DNA of 64,000 bases from Chloroflexota bacterium (GTDB taxonomy: Bacteria; Chloroflexota; UBA6077; CF-72). The stretch spans positions 146,261 through 210,260 of the forward strand of contig JACPOP010000015.1 of NCBI GenBank assembly GCA_016191465.1. The letters are read 5' to 3'. Position numbers and translations under genes: made by a program. This document shows positions 9,046-19,341 of the stretch, in pieces (within the stretch, counting starts at the first letter, position 1; every line of letters begins with the position of its first letter). The notes under the pieces were generated by a model that did no database searches, was not told the DNA's origin, and worked only from the letters and a program-made list of their open reading frames with translations.

Positions 9046-9941
9046 CCGCCGGCGTAGGCGGCGGCGATTCGCGCGGCGAGCCGGGCGTTGGCCAGCACGA
9101 GCGCGATGTTCACACGCAGGCTGGCCCCCTCGGTCTCTCTGTGGAAGTAGTCCAGCAGGAACGGCGTCACGGCCTTCCCGGTGATTCCTGCTGACTTTGC
9201 TGCTCGCAGCCCCTCGTTAAGGGTCCGATCGTGGACCCGTTCGTCCAGTTGCGCCTCGCGCCGGACTGGGTTCGCCACGACGAGGCCGTTCCGTAGCCCG
9301 AGGTCGTCCTGTACCCTGAGCACCGCGGCCACGCCGGCGGGCGTATCGATCCGCCAGTCCAGCCGGTGAGGTGAGTCTGCCAGGTAGAAGCGCGGGAACC
9401 AGTCGGTTCCGAAGCCGATCACCGGGACGTTCAGGGTTTCCAGGCGCTCAAGGGTCGCGGCGACGTCCAGGATGGACTTCACCCCGGCACAGACCACCGC
9501 GATGCGCGTCTGCGCGAGAGTCTGCAGGTCAGCCGATTCGTCCCAGGATTCACGTGCTCCGCGGTGTACCCCGCCGAGTCCGCCCGTGGCGAAAATGCGG
9601 ATTCCAGCCCGAGCCGCGAGGTAGGCGGTGCTGGCCACGGTCGTCGCGCCATGTGCGTTGGCCGCGATCGCCAGGGGCAGGTCCCGAACGCTGACCTTGG
9701 CGACACCCTCGTGCAGGGCAATGAGGGCCAGGTCATCGCTGGTGAGCCCAATGACGGCTTCGCCGCCGACGATGGCGACGGTCGCCGGAACCGCACCTTC
9801 CTCGCGTACAACGGCCTCGATGTCACGCGCGACCTCGATGTTCCGCGGCCGAGGCAACCCGTGGGCAATGATCGTGCTTTCGAGCGCGACGACGGGACGC
9901 CCTTCCTGGAGCGCGGCCGAAACTTCGGCGTGGATCCTCAC
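9042..9941 (-). CDS. psuG: PsuG, pseudouridine-5'-phosphate glycosidase
   Basis: Breaks the C-glycosidic bond of pseudouridine 5'-phosphate to give uracil and ribose 5-phosphate. Family landmarks: ALESTIIAHGLPRP near the N-terminus, VAKVSVRDLP, CAGVKSILD (the Lys that forms the Schiff base in characterised PsuG), and NPVRREAQL. The open frame extends to 10019, but family members begin just before HAEVSAAL, so the GTG at 9941 is preferred (about 299 residues). The extra 26 upstream residues are Arg-rich and not conserved-looking. First gene of the psuG-kinase operon. Confidence 0.92.
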   Translation of the reverse strand: MRIHAEVSAALQEGRPVVALESTIIAHGLPRPRNIEVARDIEAVVREEGAVPATVAIVGGEAVIGLTSDDLALIALHEGVAKVSVRDLPLAIAANAHGATTVASTAYLAARAGIRIFATGGLGGVHRGARESWDESADLQTLAQTRIAVVCAGVKSILDVAATLERLETLNVPVIGFGTDWFPRFYLADSPHRLDWRIDTPAGVAAVLRVQDDLGLRNGLVVANPVRREAQLDERVHDRTLNEGLRAAKSAGITGKAVTPFLLDYFHRETEGASLRVNIALVLANARLAARIAAAYAGG

Positions 9942-10104
9942 AATTGGATGGTACGGGCGTCGCTGGCGGGGCGCGGCGCCACAACGTACCGCGTGCCACC
10001 TGCGTGTGCTGTCGGCCATGAAGCCGCGGGGTGCGCCTCAGCCGTATAGCCGCGGGGAGCCGAACGGAAGCTCCACCTCAGATCAACGCAAAGGGCTCTC
10101 CGGA

Positions 10105-10296
10105 ATGCCTCGCTTCATCGCAGCCGCCTTCGAGCGCCGCTCTCGGCAGATCTGCATCGCACTGGGCCTAATGGCCCTCGGGCTTGCGGGATGCACCACC
10201 ACGACCGCCCCGGCTCCGACCGCGCCGCCGCCCGCCGCGGCAGATCTTGCTGAAGCCATCGTCGACGCCGTCCAAGGCGACGAATCCGGCGAGTAG
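10105..10296 (+). CDS. small predicted lipoprotein
   Basis: 63 residues: basic N-terminus (RRSRQ), hydrophobic stretch ICIALGLMALGLAGC with lipobox LAGC (Cys30), then a Thr/Pro/Ala-rich tail and a short acidic C-terminus. After processing only about 34 residues would remain, anchored in the membrane. No family recognised. A strong terminator follows at 10341. The ATG has only a weak upstream AAGGG. The lipobox and the terminator are the reasons to accept it as a gene. Confidence 0.55.
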   Translation: MPRFIAAAFERRSRQICIALGLMALGLAGCTTTTAPAPTAPPPAAADLAEAIVDAVQGDESGE

Positions 10297-10598
10297 GCCC
10301 CACTCTCGCGGTCATCGTGTGCGCGGTGGCCTGAGATCGTCGAAAGGGCCCGGTTCCTGTTGGAGTCGGGCCCTTTCGTTGCTCGCGTAGCGGGCTCTTG
10401 GCGGGCAGGGAGGTGGCGGGCGCCGTGCGGACGCTCCTCCGCTCCGGCCATTGTCACGGAGGACCTGGCGTCCACCAAGCTGGAGGAGGCTCACGTCGAG
10501 TGGCCGGACATTGGGGCGGCTCCCCACCCCACTACTCACCCGCGGCAACGAGAAGTTCAGACGGCGCTACAGACTCCATACGTTTCCAACCCCCCGGG
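10297..10598. other. non-coding stretch between lipoprotein gene and tRNA-Arg
   Basis: Apart from the hairpin terminator at 10341-10378 I see no convincing gene. Open frames on both strands here have no recognisable features and overlap each other. Confidence 0.5.
10341..10378. terminator. strong hairpin terminator
   Basis: 12-bp perfect stem, CGAAAGGGCCCG (10341-10352) with CGGGCCCTTTCG (10367-10378), loop of 14 bases, followed by TTG. It lies 45 bases after the lipoprotein stop and could also serve the minus-strand tRNA. Confidence 0.75.
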
Positions 10599-10671
10599 TG
10601 CCCCCGGCCGGACTCGAACCAGCGACCTTGTAGTTAGAAGCTACCTGCTCTATCCGCTGAGCTACGGGGGC
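10599..10671 (-). tRNA. tRNA-Arg (anticodon TCT)
   Basis: Reads on the minus strand with a 7-bp acceptor stem GCCCCCG/CGGGGGC, D-arm GCTCAGCGGATAGAGC, anticodon loop CTTCTAA (TCT) and T-arm GCTGG-TTCGAGT-CCGGC; the discriminator is A. CCA is not encoded (the next bases are CCC). The top pair of the anticodon stem is G-A mismatched; everything else pairs. It decodes AGA. Confidence 0.93.
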
Positions 10672-10812
10672 AACGGGGCGCACGTGCAGCATGACCGCCT
10701 GGCCCAGTATGCCGCTCGCTGAGCACTGCGCGCCTGACGGGTGCGGGCGGGATTCTACCCGGGCACAGAATCTGGCGCCGAAGGCGCCGCCTGTCGGAAG
10801 CGGTCTTCCGGT

Positions 10813-11205
10813 CTACACGCGCTGGAAGATGCGGTCGCCACTGAAGATGTTGCGCATCTTGAGGGGCGCGGGAGTCTCCATGAGCTGCCAGGCGCGCAGC
10901 CGCCAGCCTGGATATAGGAACCACGGCTCCTCGAGGATCCACTCGGCTCGATAGACCCAGGCGGGGCGGGGGAGCCCGTCCTGCCAGCACAGCCAGTCCA
11001 CCGCGGCCGCGAGCAGCGAAGCCCAGCGCAGGTGCTCCAGGTTGGTCGGGACCTCGATCGGATCCGCCATGAGCCGTGGGCGCTCCTCGGGGTCGGCATG
11101 GCGCCAGTCATCAAGGAAATCGCCGACCGCCACCCAGGGATCCGTGCCGCGTACAAGCCGGTCGAGCGCTCCGCGGGCCGTCGAGCGTTCAGGCGCTTTC
11201 GCCAT
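10813..11205 (-). CDS. conserved-looking partner of the nucleotidyltransferase gene
   Basis: 130 residues from the ATG at 11205, which overlaps the end of the upstream nucleotidyltransferase gene by 17 bases. The open frame extends to 11262, but that part lies inside the other gene. Trp-rich (WASLLAAAVDWLCWQDG, PWFLYPGWR) and soluble; no motif recognised. The overlap means the two proteins are probably made together. A toxin-antitoxin or modification pair is one possibility, with no direct evidence. Confidence 0.6.
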   Translation of the reverse strand: MAKAPERSTARGALDRLVRGTDPWVAVGDFLDDWRHADPEERPRLMADPIEVPTNLEHLRWASLLAAAVDWLCWQDGLPRPAWVYRAEWILEEPWFLYPGWRLRAWQLMETPAPLKMRNIFSGDRIFQRV

Positions 11206-11701
11206 CGAACAGGTCCTCGACGAGATACTGGATCCGCGCAGTGAGCAGCCGTTCGGGGACAAATGTGCGCACCAGCTCCAGTGCCTCCGACGCCGATCTC
11301 AGCCCAGACACCCTTCGGAGCACTTGAAGGTCGCGCAGGTCTTCCGGTCGGCCTGCGAGAGCCTTGAGGGCAAACACGTAGCTTGGTGGTGGCACGTAGA
11401 TGCGAAGGCCTGGGAATTCCGCCCAAAATTCGATAGGTGGCGTCGTGTACAAGAAACCCTTGACCGCGTCATTGAGCCAGGCTGGATTGAGACCATGCTC
11501 ACGTGCGACGCGGGTGGCAGCCTCGCGGATCGCCGCCGGCTCGGCGGCGAAGTACGCGTCAACATCTTTTGTTGCCTCGCGAGCATGGAGGACGAGCGAC
11601 ATATAGGCACCGCCCAGGAGGAGGATTTCCCCCCGAAGGCCCTGCTCAAGGAGCAGCTCGCCGACACGTCGAAGGGAACGGGTTATCTCCGTTGCTTGCA
11701 C
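11189..11701 (-). CDS. AbiEii/DUF6036-type nucleotidyltransferase
   Basis: 170 residues from GTG at 11701, which has GGGAG 5 bases upstream; the frame extends to 11968 but that part is low-complexity Arg/Ser. The N-terminal half has the minimal nucleotidyltransferase pattern: LLLGGAYMSLVL (Gly-Gly helix start) followed by TKDVDAYF, with the metal-binding Asp residues. The middle segment YVFALKALAGR-EDLRDLQVL matches the usual AbiEii/DUF6036 arrangement. Such proteins occur as toxin components or stand-alone transferases. It is the first gene of a two-gene pair with the 10813-11205 gene. Confidence 0.75.
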   Translation of the reverse strand: MQATEITRSLRRVGELLLEQGLRGEILLLGGAYMSLVLHAREATKDVDAYFAAEPAAIREAATRVAREHGLNPAWLNDAVKGFLYTTPPIEFWAEFPGLRIYVPPPSYVFALKALAGRPEDLRDLQVLRRVSGLRSASEALELVRTFVPERLLTARIQYLVEDLFDGESA

Positions 11702-11837
11702 GGCTGCTCCCGTGTCTCCGGTAGCGGGGCCGATCGACGGGCTTGCTGCTCGAGTGAGGCGGCCTGCCGCGCTTGAGACCGGCGGAAGGCAGCGTACCGG
11801 CGCCTCGGCGGACCAGTGGCCACCCCGGACGAGCGGT

Positions 11838-12185
11838 CTACTCGGCCTTGCGGCGGCGCCCCCGCCGGCCAGGCTGGCGGGCTTCCTTGACCTGGAAGAC
11901 CACCGCGTCAGCCGTGTTGTCGCGCGCCCACTTGAGCGCCAGGCCGAGGCGCTTCGCGGCCTGACCAAGGCGACGCTTGAGTGCGCGCGGCGTCAACCCG
12001 TCGAGCTGCGCCTCACCGCCATCACCGACAGTCAGGGCGCGAAGCTGAGCCTCATACTCGGTGAGATCCATCTGCCCGCGGCGGGGGAAATACTTGGCCG
12101 TTTCATCTACTGAAAGTTTTCGTACTCGAACTGGCACGGATAATTTGGCCTTTCCTGCAAGAGCATGTTGCTCCATGGTGTTCAA
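11838..12185 (-). CDS. hypothetical basic protein
   Basis: 115 residues: a Lys-rich N-terminus (AKLSVPVRVRKLSVDETAKY), a middle segment LTPRALKRRLGQAAKRLG that could be a helical nucleic-acid-binding region, and a very basic tail (GRRGRRRKAE). ATG at 12185 or 12176. No family recognised. The composition suggests DNA or RNA binding. It sits upstream of the nucleotidyltransferase pair on the same strand. Confidence 0.5.
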   Translation of the reverse strand: MNTMEQHALAGKAKLSVPVRVRKLSVDETAKYFPRRGQMDLTEYEAQLRALTVGDGGEAQLDGLTPRALKRRLGQAAKRLGLALKWARDNTADAVVFQVKEARQPGRRGRRRKAE

Positions 12186-12268
12186 TCGTCAACCGTAGTC
12201 GCACGCGGTGCTTACCGTCAAGGAGTACCCCGAGTCAAGTCCCCTCTGAGTTGCACATGATGGGCTCG

Positions 12269-13963
12269 TCAGACGCGAGAAAACGCGGCTGCCTCGCCCC
12301 ACACCTGTCGAAACACGTCAGAAATCTCTCCCAGCGTACACAGCGACTCAACAGCCTCCACGATGATGGGCATAACGTTCTCGTTTGCGTCGCGAGCGGC
12401 AGAATCGAGGCGGCCAAGGATCTCATGACAACGGACCTGGTCGCGCCGTTCTCGGAGCAGTCTTAGCCGCTCCGATTGCTGCTCGCGAACCAGTGGGTCG
12501 ACGACCAGGATGTCGGCAACAGGCTCTGGCTGGGTGCTCTGGAATTGATTGAGGCCAACGATGATGCGCTTACGCTCCTCGATCTCCCGCTGATAGCGGT
12601 AGGCGGCCTCTTGAATCTCCCCCTGAATGTAGCCCTGTTCCACGGCGGAAAGCGCTCCGCCGAGGCTGTCGATACGCTCGATGTACTCCCAGGCTCGACG
12701 CTCCACCTCGTCCGTAAGCGATTCGACGTAATAGGAGCCCCCGAGCGGGTCCACGACCTCGGCCACTCCGCTCTCGTAGGCGAGGACTTGCTGTGTGCGG
12801 AGTGCTACCTGCGCGGTCTCCGCGGTTGGCAGCGCCAGGGCTTCATCCTTCGCGTTGGTGTGCAGCGACTGGGTGCCGCCGAGGATCGCCGCCAGCGCCT
12901 GGACGGTCACGCGAGCGACGTTGTTGTCGATCTGCTGGGCCATCAGCGTCACCCCCGCCGTCTGGGTATGAAATCGCAGTATCCAGGAGCGAGGGTCCTG
13001 GGCGTGGAAGCGCTCCTTCATGATCCGCGCCCACATGCGACGGGCCGCACGGAACTTCGCCACCTCTTCAAACAGGTCATTGTGACTGTCAAAGAAGAAG
13101 CTCAAGCGAGAGGCGAAGGCGTCGACTTCCAGGCCAGCTTCCATCGCGGCCCGCACGTATTCGATCCCGTTCGCCAGGGTGAACGCCAGCTCCTGGACCG
13201 CCGTGGCGCCTGCTTCGCGCATGTGGTAGCCGCTAATGGAGATCGTGTTCCAGCGCGGAATTTCACGGCCGCAGTACGCGAAAAGGTCGGTGATCAGGCG
13301 CATGCTGGGGCGTGGCGGGTAGATGTACGTGCCGCGGGCGATGTACTCCTTCAGGATGTCGTTCTGGACCGTACCACTGATCGCGCGCGGGCTCACCCCC
13401 TGCCGCCGGGCAATGGCGACGTACAGGGCCAGCAGGATCGGCGCGGTGGCGTTGATGGTCATGCTGGTGGTCACCCGGTCGAGGGGAATGCCTTCCAGCA
13501 GGGTCTGCATGTCCTCGACGGAGCAGATGGAGACGCCCACCTTGCCCACCTCGCCTTCGGCGAGCGGATGGTCGGCGTCGTAGCCCATCTGAGTCGGCAG
13601 GTCGAAGGCGACGGAGAGGCCAGTCTGCCCCCGCTCCAGCAGGTACCGGTAGCGCTGATTGGATTCCTGGGCGGTGGCGAAGCCGGCGTACTGGCGCATG
13701 GTCCAGAGACGCCCCCGGTACATGGTGGGCTGGATACCGCGGGTGAACGGGAGCTCGCCCGGGAAGCCCAGGCGCTCCATCTCATCCCAGCCCCGACTCG
13801 CCAGGTCCTCCGACGTGTAGAGGGGACGCCGCGAGATCTCGGACGTCGTCTCGAACAAGGTATCCCGCTCCGGCGAACCTTCGATCGCGCGCTTGAGCGT
13901 CGTATCCCGCCATTCGCGGGCGGTGCGCGACGCGCCACGGCGACTCCCTTCAGGGGGCGTCAC
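12269..13963 (-). CDS. mcmA: methylmalonyl-CoA mutase, large (catalytic) subunit
   Basis: 564 residues; catalyses (R)-methylmalonyl-CoA to succinyl-CoA with adenosylcobalamin. TIM-barrel motifs: [17 protein letters not shown] (80-95), [41 protein letters not shown] and [14 protein letters not shown]. Tyr92 and Arg210 ([13 protein letters not shown]) occupy the positions of Tyr89 and Arg207 of Propionibacterium MCM, which bind the substrate carboxylate, so it is a true methylmalonyl-CoA enzyme. It lacks the C-terminal B12 domain; that is the separate subunit at 20447-20863. Its start overlaps the end of cinA by 14 bases. Confidence 0.95.
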   Translation of the reverse strand: MTPPEGSRRGASRTAREWRDTTLKRAIEGSPERDTLFETTSEISRRPLYTSEDLASRGWDEMERLGFPGELPFTRGIQPTMYRGRLWTMRQYAGFATAQESNQRYRYLLERGQTGLSVAFDLPTQMGYDADHPLAEGEVGKVGVSICSVEDMQTLLEGIPLDRVTTSMTINATAPILLALYVAIARRQGVSPRAISGTVQNDILKEYIARGTYIYPPRPSMRLITDLFAYCGREIPRWNTISISGYHMREAGATAVQELAFTLANGIEYVRAAMEAGLEVDAFASRLSFFFDSHNDLFEEVAKFRAARRMWARIMKERFHAQDPRSWILRFHTQTAGVTLMAQQIDNNVARVTVQALAAILGGTQSLHTNAKDEALALPTAETAQVALRTQQVLAYESGVAEVVDPLGGSYYVESLTDEVERRAWEYIERIDSLGGALSAVEQGYIQGEIQEAAYRYQREIEERKRIIVGLNQFQSTQPEPVADILVVDPLVREQQSERLRLLRERRDQVRCHEILGRLDSAARDANENVMPIIVEAVESLCTLGEISDVFRQVWGEAAAFSRV

Positions 13964-15233
13964 GCTGCCCCATCGTGCTGCCAGCCTGTTCGGCGGATCG
14001 GGGCGGCATGGTGCAGAGGCGTTGCCATAGCAGCGTCAGCGCTTCCAGCGCGCCGCGCCGCTGGAACTCGGCGCGCGTCGTCGAATAGGACGTGCTGTGG
14101 ACGAACGTCTCCCCGCCGATGTCGAGCGCGAAGTGCAGCGTGCCGACTGGCTTGGATTCGGATTCTGAAGGACCGGCGACACCCGTGGTGGCAATAGCCA
14201 CGTCCGCGCCACTCTGCAGGCGGGCCGCGCTGGCCAGCGCAGCGGAGGTCTCCTGCGCCACCGTCCCGTGCACATCGAGAATCTCCGGCGGCACGCCCAG
14301 CCGCTCTTTGGCACCGCGGGTGTACGCCACGTAGCCCCCGAGGAAATAGTCCGACGCTCCTGGCGCCTCCGCCACCAATGCGGCGAGGTGGCCGCCGGTG
14401 GCGCTTTCGGCGGTCGTGAGCGTCAGTCCCCGCTCCCGCAACAACGCACCAACCACCGCGGGAAAGCTGGCGGTCTCGTCTCCATACACCCACCGCCCCA
14501 CCCGTTCCCGGACGCGCGGCTCGAAGTCGTCCAGCAGCGCCCTCGCTTCGTTCGCGGTGGCTGCCTTGGCCGTCAACCGGAGGTGTACGCCATCGTTCTT
14601 CGCGTACGTGGCAAGAGTGGGGTTAGTGGATCGAATTAAATCGCCCACGGCCTCCTCCGCGTGCGACTCGCCGATGCCGATGAGCTTGAGCGTGCGCGAG
14701 ACGATGGCGCCCGCTCCCACACGGGCGGCGAGACGCGGTAGCACTTGCTCGGCCCACATCTGCCGCATCTCGTGGGGCACTCCGGGCATGGACGCGATCA
14801 CCGTGCCGTTCCGCTCTACCCACCAGCCGGGCGCCGTTCCAATCGGGTTCGGTAGGAACGTGCCGGAAGCGATTGTGGTGGCCTGCTTCACGTTTCGCTC
14901 GGGCATGGCCCGGCCGCGCTGGGCGAAGAATGCGCGCAGGGTGCGCTCGAGCTCCGGCTGCACTTCCAGCGGCTCGCCCATCACCTCGGCAATCGCCTCG
15001 CGGGTCAGGTCGTCCTCCGTCGGGCCGAGCCCCCCGGTCGTGATCACGAGGTCCGATCGGTCGAGCCCACGTCGGATCGCCTCGGCCAGGCGGCCCAGGT
15101 TGTCGCCGACGTGGGAGACGTAGAACAGGTCGATGCCCAGCGCGGGCAGCTCCTGGGCCAGGAACTGCGCGTTGGTGTCGAGGATCTGGCCGAGCAGCAG
15201 CTCGGTCCCGATGGAGAGAATTTCCGCCCGCAC
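13950..15233 (-). CDS. cinA: CinA-family protein (MoCF domain plus nicotinamide-nucleotide amidohydrolase)
   Basis: 427 residues: N-terminal MoCF/molybdopterin-binding-like domain ([44 protein letters not shown]1058 ADP-ribose pyrophosphatase type) and C-terminal CinA/PncC domain ([37 protein letters not shown]). The PncC domain deamidates NMN. GTG start, 5 bases after the stop of the carrier gene. It is embedded in the acyl-CoA block, which has no obvious functional link to NAD salvage; the location may only reflect operon packing. Confidence 0.95.
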   Translation of the reverse strand: MRAEILSIGTELLLGQILDTNAQFLAQELPALGIDLFYVSHVGDNLGRLAEAIRRGLDRSDLVITTGGLGPTEDDLTREAIAEVMGEPLEVQPELERTLRAFFAQRGRAMPERNVKQATTIASGTFLPNPIGTAPGWWVERNGTVIASMPGVPHEMRQMWAEQVLPRLAARVGAGAIVSRTLKLIGIGESHAEEAVGDLIRSTNPTLATYAKNDGVHLRLTAKAATANEARALLDDFEPRVRERVGRWVYGDETASFPAVVGALLRERGLTLTTAESATGGHLAALVAEAPGASDYFLGGYVAYTRGAKERLGVPPEILDVHGTVAQETSAALASAARLQSGADVAIATTGVAGPSESESKPVGTLHFALDIGGETFVHSTSYSTTRAEFQRRGALEALTLLWQRLCTMPPRSAEQAGSTMGQRDAP

Positions 15234-15238
15234 GTCGG

Positions 15239-15754
15239 CTACTCCAATACGACCAGGACCTGGCCCTGCTCGACCGTCTGGCCCGGTTCCACGCCAACGT
15301 GCTGGACGACTCCGTCGTGGGGCAGTGAAAGCTCGTTTTCCATTTTCATAGCTTGAAGGACGATCAACGGCTGGGCCTTGTGGGTGGCCTCGCCAGGCTG
15401 CACCAGGACCTTCACGACGAGCCCCGGCATGGGCGCCTTCAACTCGCGTTTGGCCGTTCCGACCGAGCTGGCGCCGGCCAGTTTCGCCAGGCGGGCACGG
15501 GCCTCGTCGACCACCACGGCGTCACAGGCGGCCCCACCGACAACCATCTGAGTCTCCTCTCCGGTGCGGCGCAACATGACCTCGATGGTGCGCTCTCCCA
15601 GCCTCAGCGCGTACAGCGGCCCACGCACCTGATCGAGGCGGGCGCGCCGCTCCTGCGAATCACCGATCCGAACCAGGTGCTCCTCTCCCTCTCGACGGAT
15701 GTGTACCACCTGGGTCTCACCGTCGATCGTCACGCTGAAGGCTCGCTCCGTCAC
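15239..15754 (-). CDS. biotin carboxyl carrier protein of an acyl-CoA carboxylase
   Basis: 171 residues from GTG at 15754 (the frame runs on to 16018 through repeat sequence). The first half, FSVTIDGETQVVHI...RRARLDQVRG, looks like the BT/linker part of propionyl-CoA carboxylase alpha chains. The second half is a biotinyl domain with KAPMPGLVVKVLV and the biotinylation site LQAMKMENEL. In relatives this segment is often fused behind biotin carboxylase. Here it is separate, with a 154-bp repeat in the gap. It carries the carboxyl group between the 16044-17564 and 17725-19341 proteins. Confidence 0.9.
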   Translation of the reverse strand: MTERAFSVTIDGETQVVHIRREGEEHLVRIGDSQERRARLDQVRGPLYALRLGERTIEVMLRRTGEETQMVVGGAACDAVVVDEARARLAKLAGASSVGTAKRELKAPMPGLVVKVLVQPGEATHKAQPLIVLQAMKMENELSLPHDGVVQHVGVEPGQTVEQGQVLVVLE

Positions 15755-15760
15755 GGGCTG

Positions 15761-15914
15761 CTCGAGGGTCGTTTGGCACGCCGCTCGGCCATGTCGCGGC
15801 GCCCACTCCCGGGTACGGGCGGGGGAAGGAAGATTCTCGGGCGGGGGCGCGGAGCGCCCCCGCCGATGCCCGGCGCCGGTGGAATGGCGCGAGTCGAGGC
15901 GAACGACCCTCGAG
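15761..15914. repeat. MITE-like repeat, copy A
   Basis: 154-bp element with 13-bp perfect terminal inverted repeats CTCGAGGGTCGTT / AACGACCCTCGAG. Interior landmarks shared with copy B (39998-40165): TTGGCACGC after the left end, a GC-rich hairpin GGGGGCGC-GGA-GCGCCCCC, CCGGTGGAAT, and AGGCGAACGACC at the right end. It carries no ORF. TCGA lies directly outside the GGGTCGTT core at both ends and may be a target-site duplication. It sits between the biotin carboxylase and carrier genes. Confidence 0.75.
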
Positions 15915-16043
15915 GCTCCGACCGATGTTCCACGTGCCGGGTTGTCCCATCTTGCAACTGGGAGCGCACGAAGCCAGACCTTTCGCTGTCCCCACCTGGA
16001 CCCCCTGGGTCGTGGCACTCCTGCTCAATTCGCGGCGATCGGT

Positions 16044-17564
<1,521 letters not shown>

Positions 17565-17581
17565 CAGGCGGACGGGAGTTT

Positions 17582-17721
17582 CAAGTTCCAAGTTCCAAGT
17601 TCCAAGTTGACGGACGCGCTCACTGGTGATCGCTCGGCATGCCCGGGCGCACGCGTCAAGAACACGAGCAGCCGGCGCGGAGCTCCAACTTTGAACTTCA
17701 AACTTGGAACTTGGAACTTGT
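17582..17721. repeat. inverted pair of 7-bp tandem arrays (S1)
   Basis: Left array: CAAGTTC three times plus CAAGTTG (17582-17609). Right array: AACTTCA, AACTTGG, AACTTGG, AACTTGT (17694-17721). The arrays are inverse complements separated by 84 bases and could form a 28-bp stem. The right array ends 3 bases after the pccB stop (minus strand). Confidence 0.8.
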
Positions 17722-17724
17722 CCT

Positions 17725-19341
17725 TCACAGCGGGATGTTGCCGTGCTTCTTTGGCGGGTTCGTGTCGCGCTTGTTGCGAAGCATCTGCAGCGCCGAGATC
17801 AACCGCGGCCGGGTCTCGCGCGGCTCGATGACGTCGTCCAGGTAGCCGCGCGCGGCGGCCACGTACGGGTTCGCGAGTCGCTCGCGGTAGTCCATCTCGA
17901 GCTGCTTGCGCAGGCCGGCCGCGTCTTCGGTGCCCGCGAGCTCCTGGCGGAAGACGATGTTCACGGCCCCCTCGATGCCCATCACCGCGATCTCCGCGGT
18001 CGGCCAGGCGAGGTTCACGTCACCCCGGATGTGCTTGCTCGACATAACGTCGTACGCGCCGCCATACGCCTTGCGAGTAATCACCGTCAGCTTCGGCACG
18101 GTCGCCTCGCAGTACGCGTACAGCAGTTTCGCGCCGTGGCGGATGATGCCGCCGTGCTCCTGGCCCACGCCTGGCAGGAACCCCGGCACGTCCACGAACG
18201 TGACGATCGGCACGTTGAAGGCGTCGCAGAAGCGCACGAAGCGCGCGGCTTTCACCGAGGCGTTGATGTCGAGCACGCCCGCGAGCACCGTCGGCTGCTG
18301 GGCCACGATGCCTACGCTGCGCCCGCCCAGGTGCGCGAATCCGACCAGGATATTGCGTGCGTATTGCTCGTGGACCTCCATGAAGTCGCCGTCGTCCACG
18401 ATGGCGCCAATCACGCGGTGCATGTCGTAGCCACGGTTGGCCTGGTCGGGCACGATGCTGTTGAGCGCGTCGTCCATCCGATCCGACGGATCGGCGGTCG
18501 CACGCGCCGGCGGGTCGTCGACGTTGTTGGAGGGCAGGAATGCCAGCAGGCGGCGGACCTGCTCCATCGCGGCCACTTCGTTGGGAGCATTGAAGTGCGC
18601 CACGCCGCTGGTGCTGTTGTGGACCGCCGCGCCGCCCAGGCCCTCGAAGTCGATCTCCTCGTGGGTGACGGTCTTCACCACGTCTGGCCCGGTGACGAAC
18701 ATGAACGAGGTGTCCTGGACCATGAACGTGAAGTCGGTGATGGCCGGCGAGTAGACGGCGCCGCCAGCGCACGGCCCGAGGATGGCGGAGATTTGCGGGA
18801 TCACACCCGAGGCCAGGGTGTTGCGCAGGAAGATCTCGGCGTACGCGCCCAGCGAGACGACGCCCTCCTGGATGCGGGCACCCCCGGAGTCGTTCAACCC
18901 GACCATGGGGGCTCCATTCTTGAGCGCAAGGTCCATCACCTTGCAGATCTTCTCGCCATGCGCCTCGGAGAGGGAGCCGCCGAAAACGGTGAAGTCCTGC
19001 GAGAAGACGTACACGGTGCGGCCATCGACGGTCCCGTAGCCGGTGACGACGCCATCGCCGTAGTACTTCTCGTCGGCGAGCCCGAAATCCGTGGAGCGAT
19101 GGGTGACGAAGCGGTCGATCTCGACGAACGAGCTGGGATCCAGCAGCAGCTCCAGGCGTTCGCGCGCGGTGAGCTTGCCTTTCCCGTGCTGGGCATCGAT
19201 CCGGCGCTCGCCGCCGCCGAGCGTCGCCTGCTCACGCAAGCTTCGGAGGTGCTCGATCTTCTCGGCGGTCGTCTCGGCGTGGATGCTCGACGCGGCGCGG
19301 GCTGTCTCCGTCTCCGCCGAGCGGCTATTCGTTGTCGTCAC
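17725..19341 (-). CDS. pccB: carboxyltransferase (propionyl-CoA carboxylase beta) subunit
   Basis: About 538 residues. Transfers the carboxyl group from biotin to the acyl-CoA. Crotonase-fold halves are visible: [48 protein letters not shown] in the N-half; [24 protein letters not shown] and [12 protein letters not shown] in the C-half. The Asp in GGAYDVM corresponds to the residue linked to propionyl- over acetyl-CoA preference in actinobacterial enzymes (PccB Asp422). GTG at 19341 overlaps the end of meaB by 17 bases and is preferred to 19380, which has no better signal. The protein ends KKHGNIPL, as is typical of this family. Confidence 0.95.
   Translation of the reverse strand: MTTTNSRSAETETARAASSIHAETTAEKIEHLRSLREQATLGGGERRIDAQHGKGKLTARERLELLLDPSSFVEIDRFVTHRSTDFGLADEKYYGDGVVTGYGTVDGRTVYVFSQDFTVFGGSLSEAHGEKICKVMDLALKNGAPMVGLNDSGGARIQEGVVSLGAYAEIFLRNTLASGVIPQISAILGPCAGGAVYSPAITDFTFMVQDTSFMFVTGPDVVKTVTHEEIDFEGLGGAAVHNSTSGVAHFNAPNEVAAMEQVRRLLAFLPSNNVDDPPARATADPSDRMDDALNSIVPDQANRGYDMHRVIGAIVDDGDFMEVHEQYARNILVGFAHLGGRSVGIVAQQPTVLAGVLDINASVKAARFVRFCDAFNVPIVTFVDVPGFLPGVGQEHGGIIRHGAKLLYAYCEATVPKLTVITRKAYGGAYDVMSSKHIRGDVNLAWPTAEIAVMGIEGAVNIVFRQELAGTEDAAGLRKQLEMDYRERLANPYVAAARGYLDDVIEPRETRPRLISALQMLRNKRDTNPPKKHGNIPL

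Noticed and set aside
12476..14197. 573-residue open frame opposite the methylmalonyl-CoA mutase gene
   Set aside because: Antisense shadow; no start signal or family features.
17582..17721. Possible CRISPR array
   Set aside because: Units are 7 bp with no spacers; it is a short tandem repeat, not repeat-spacer structure. No cas genes are present.
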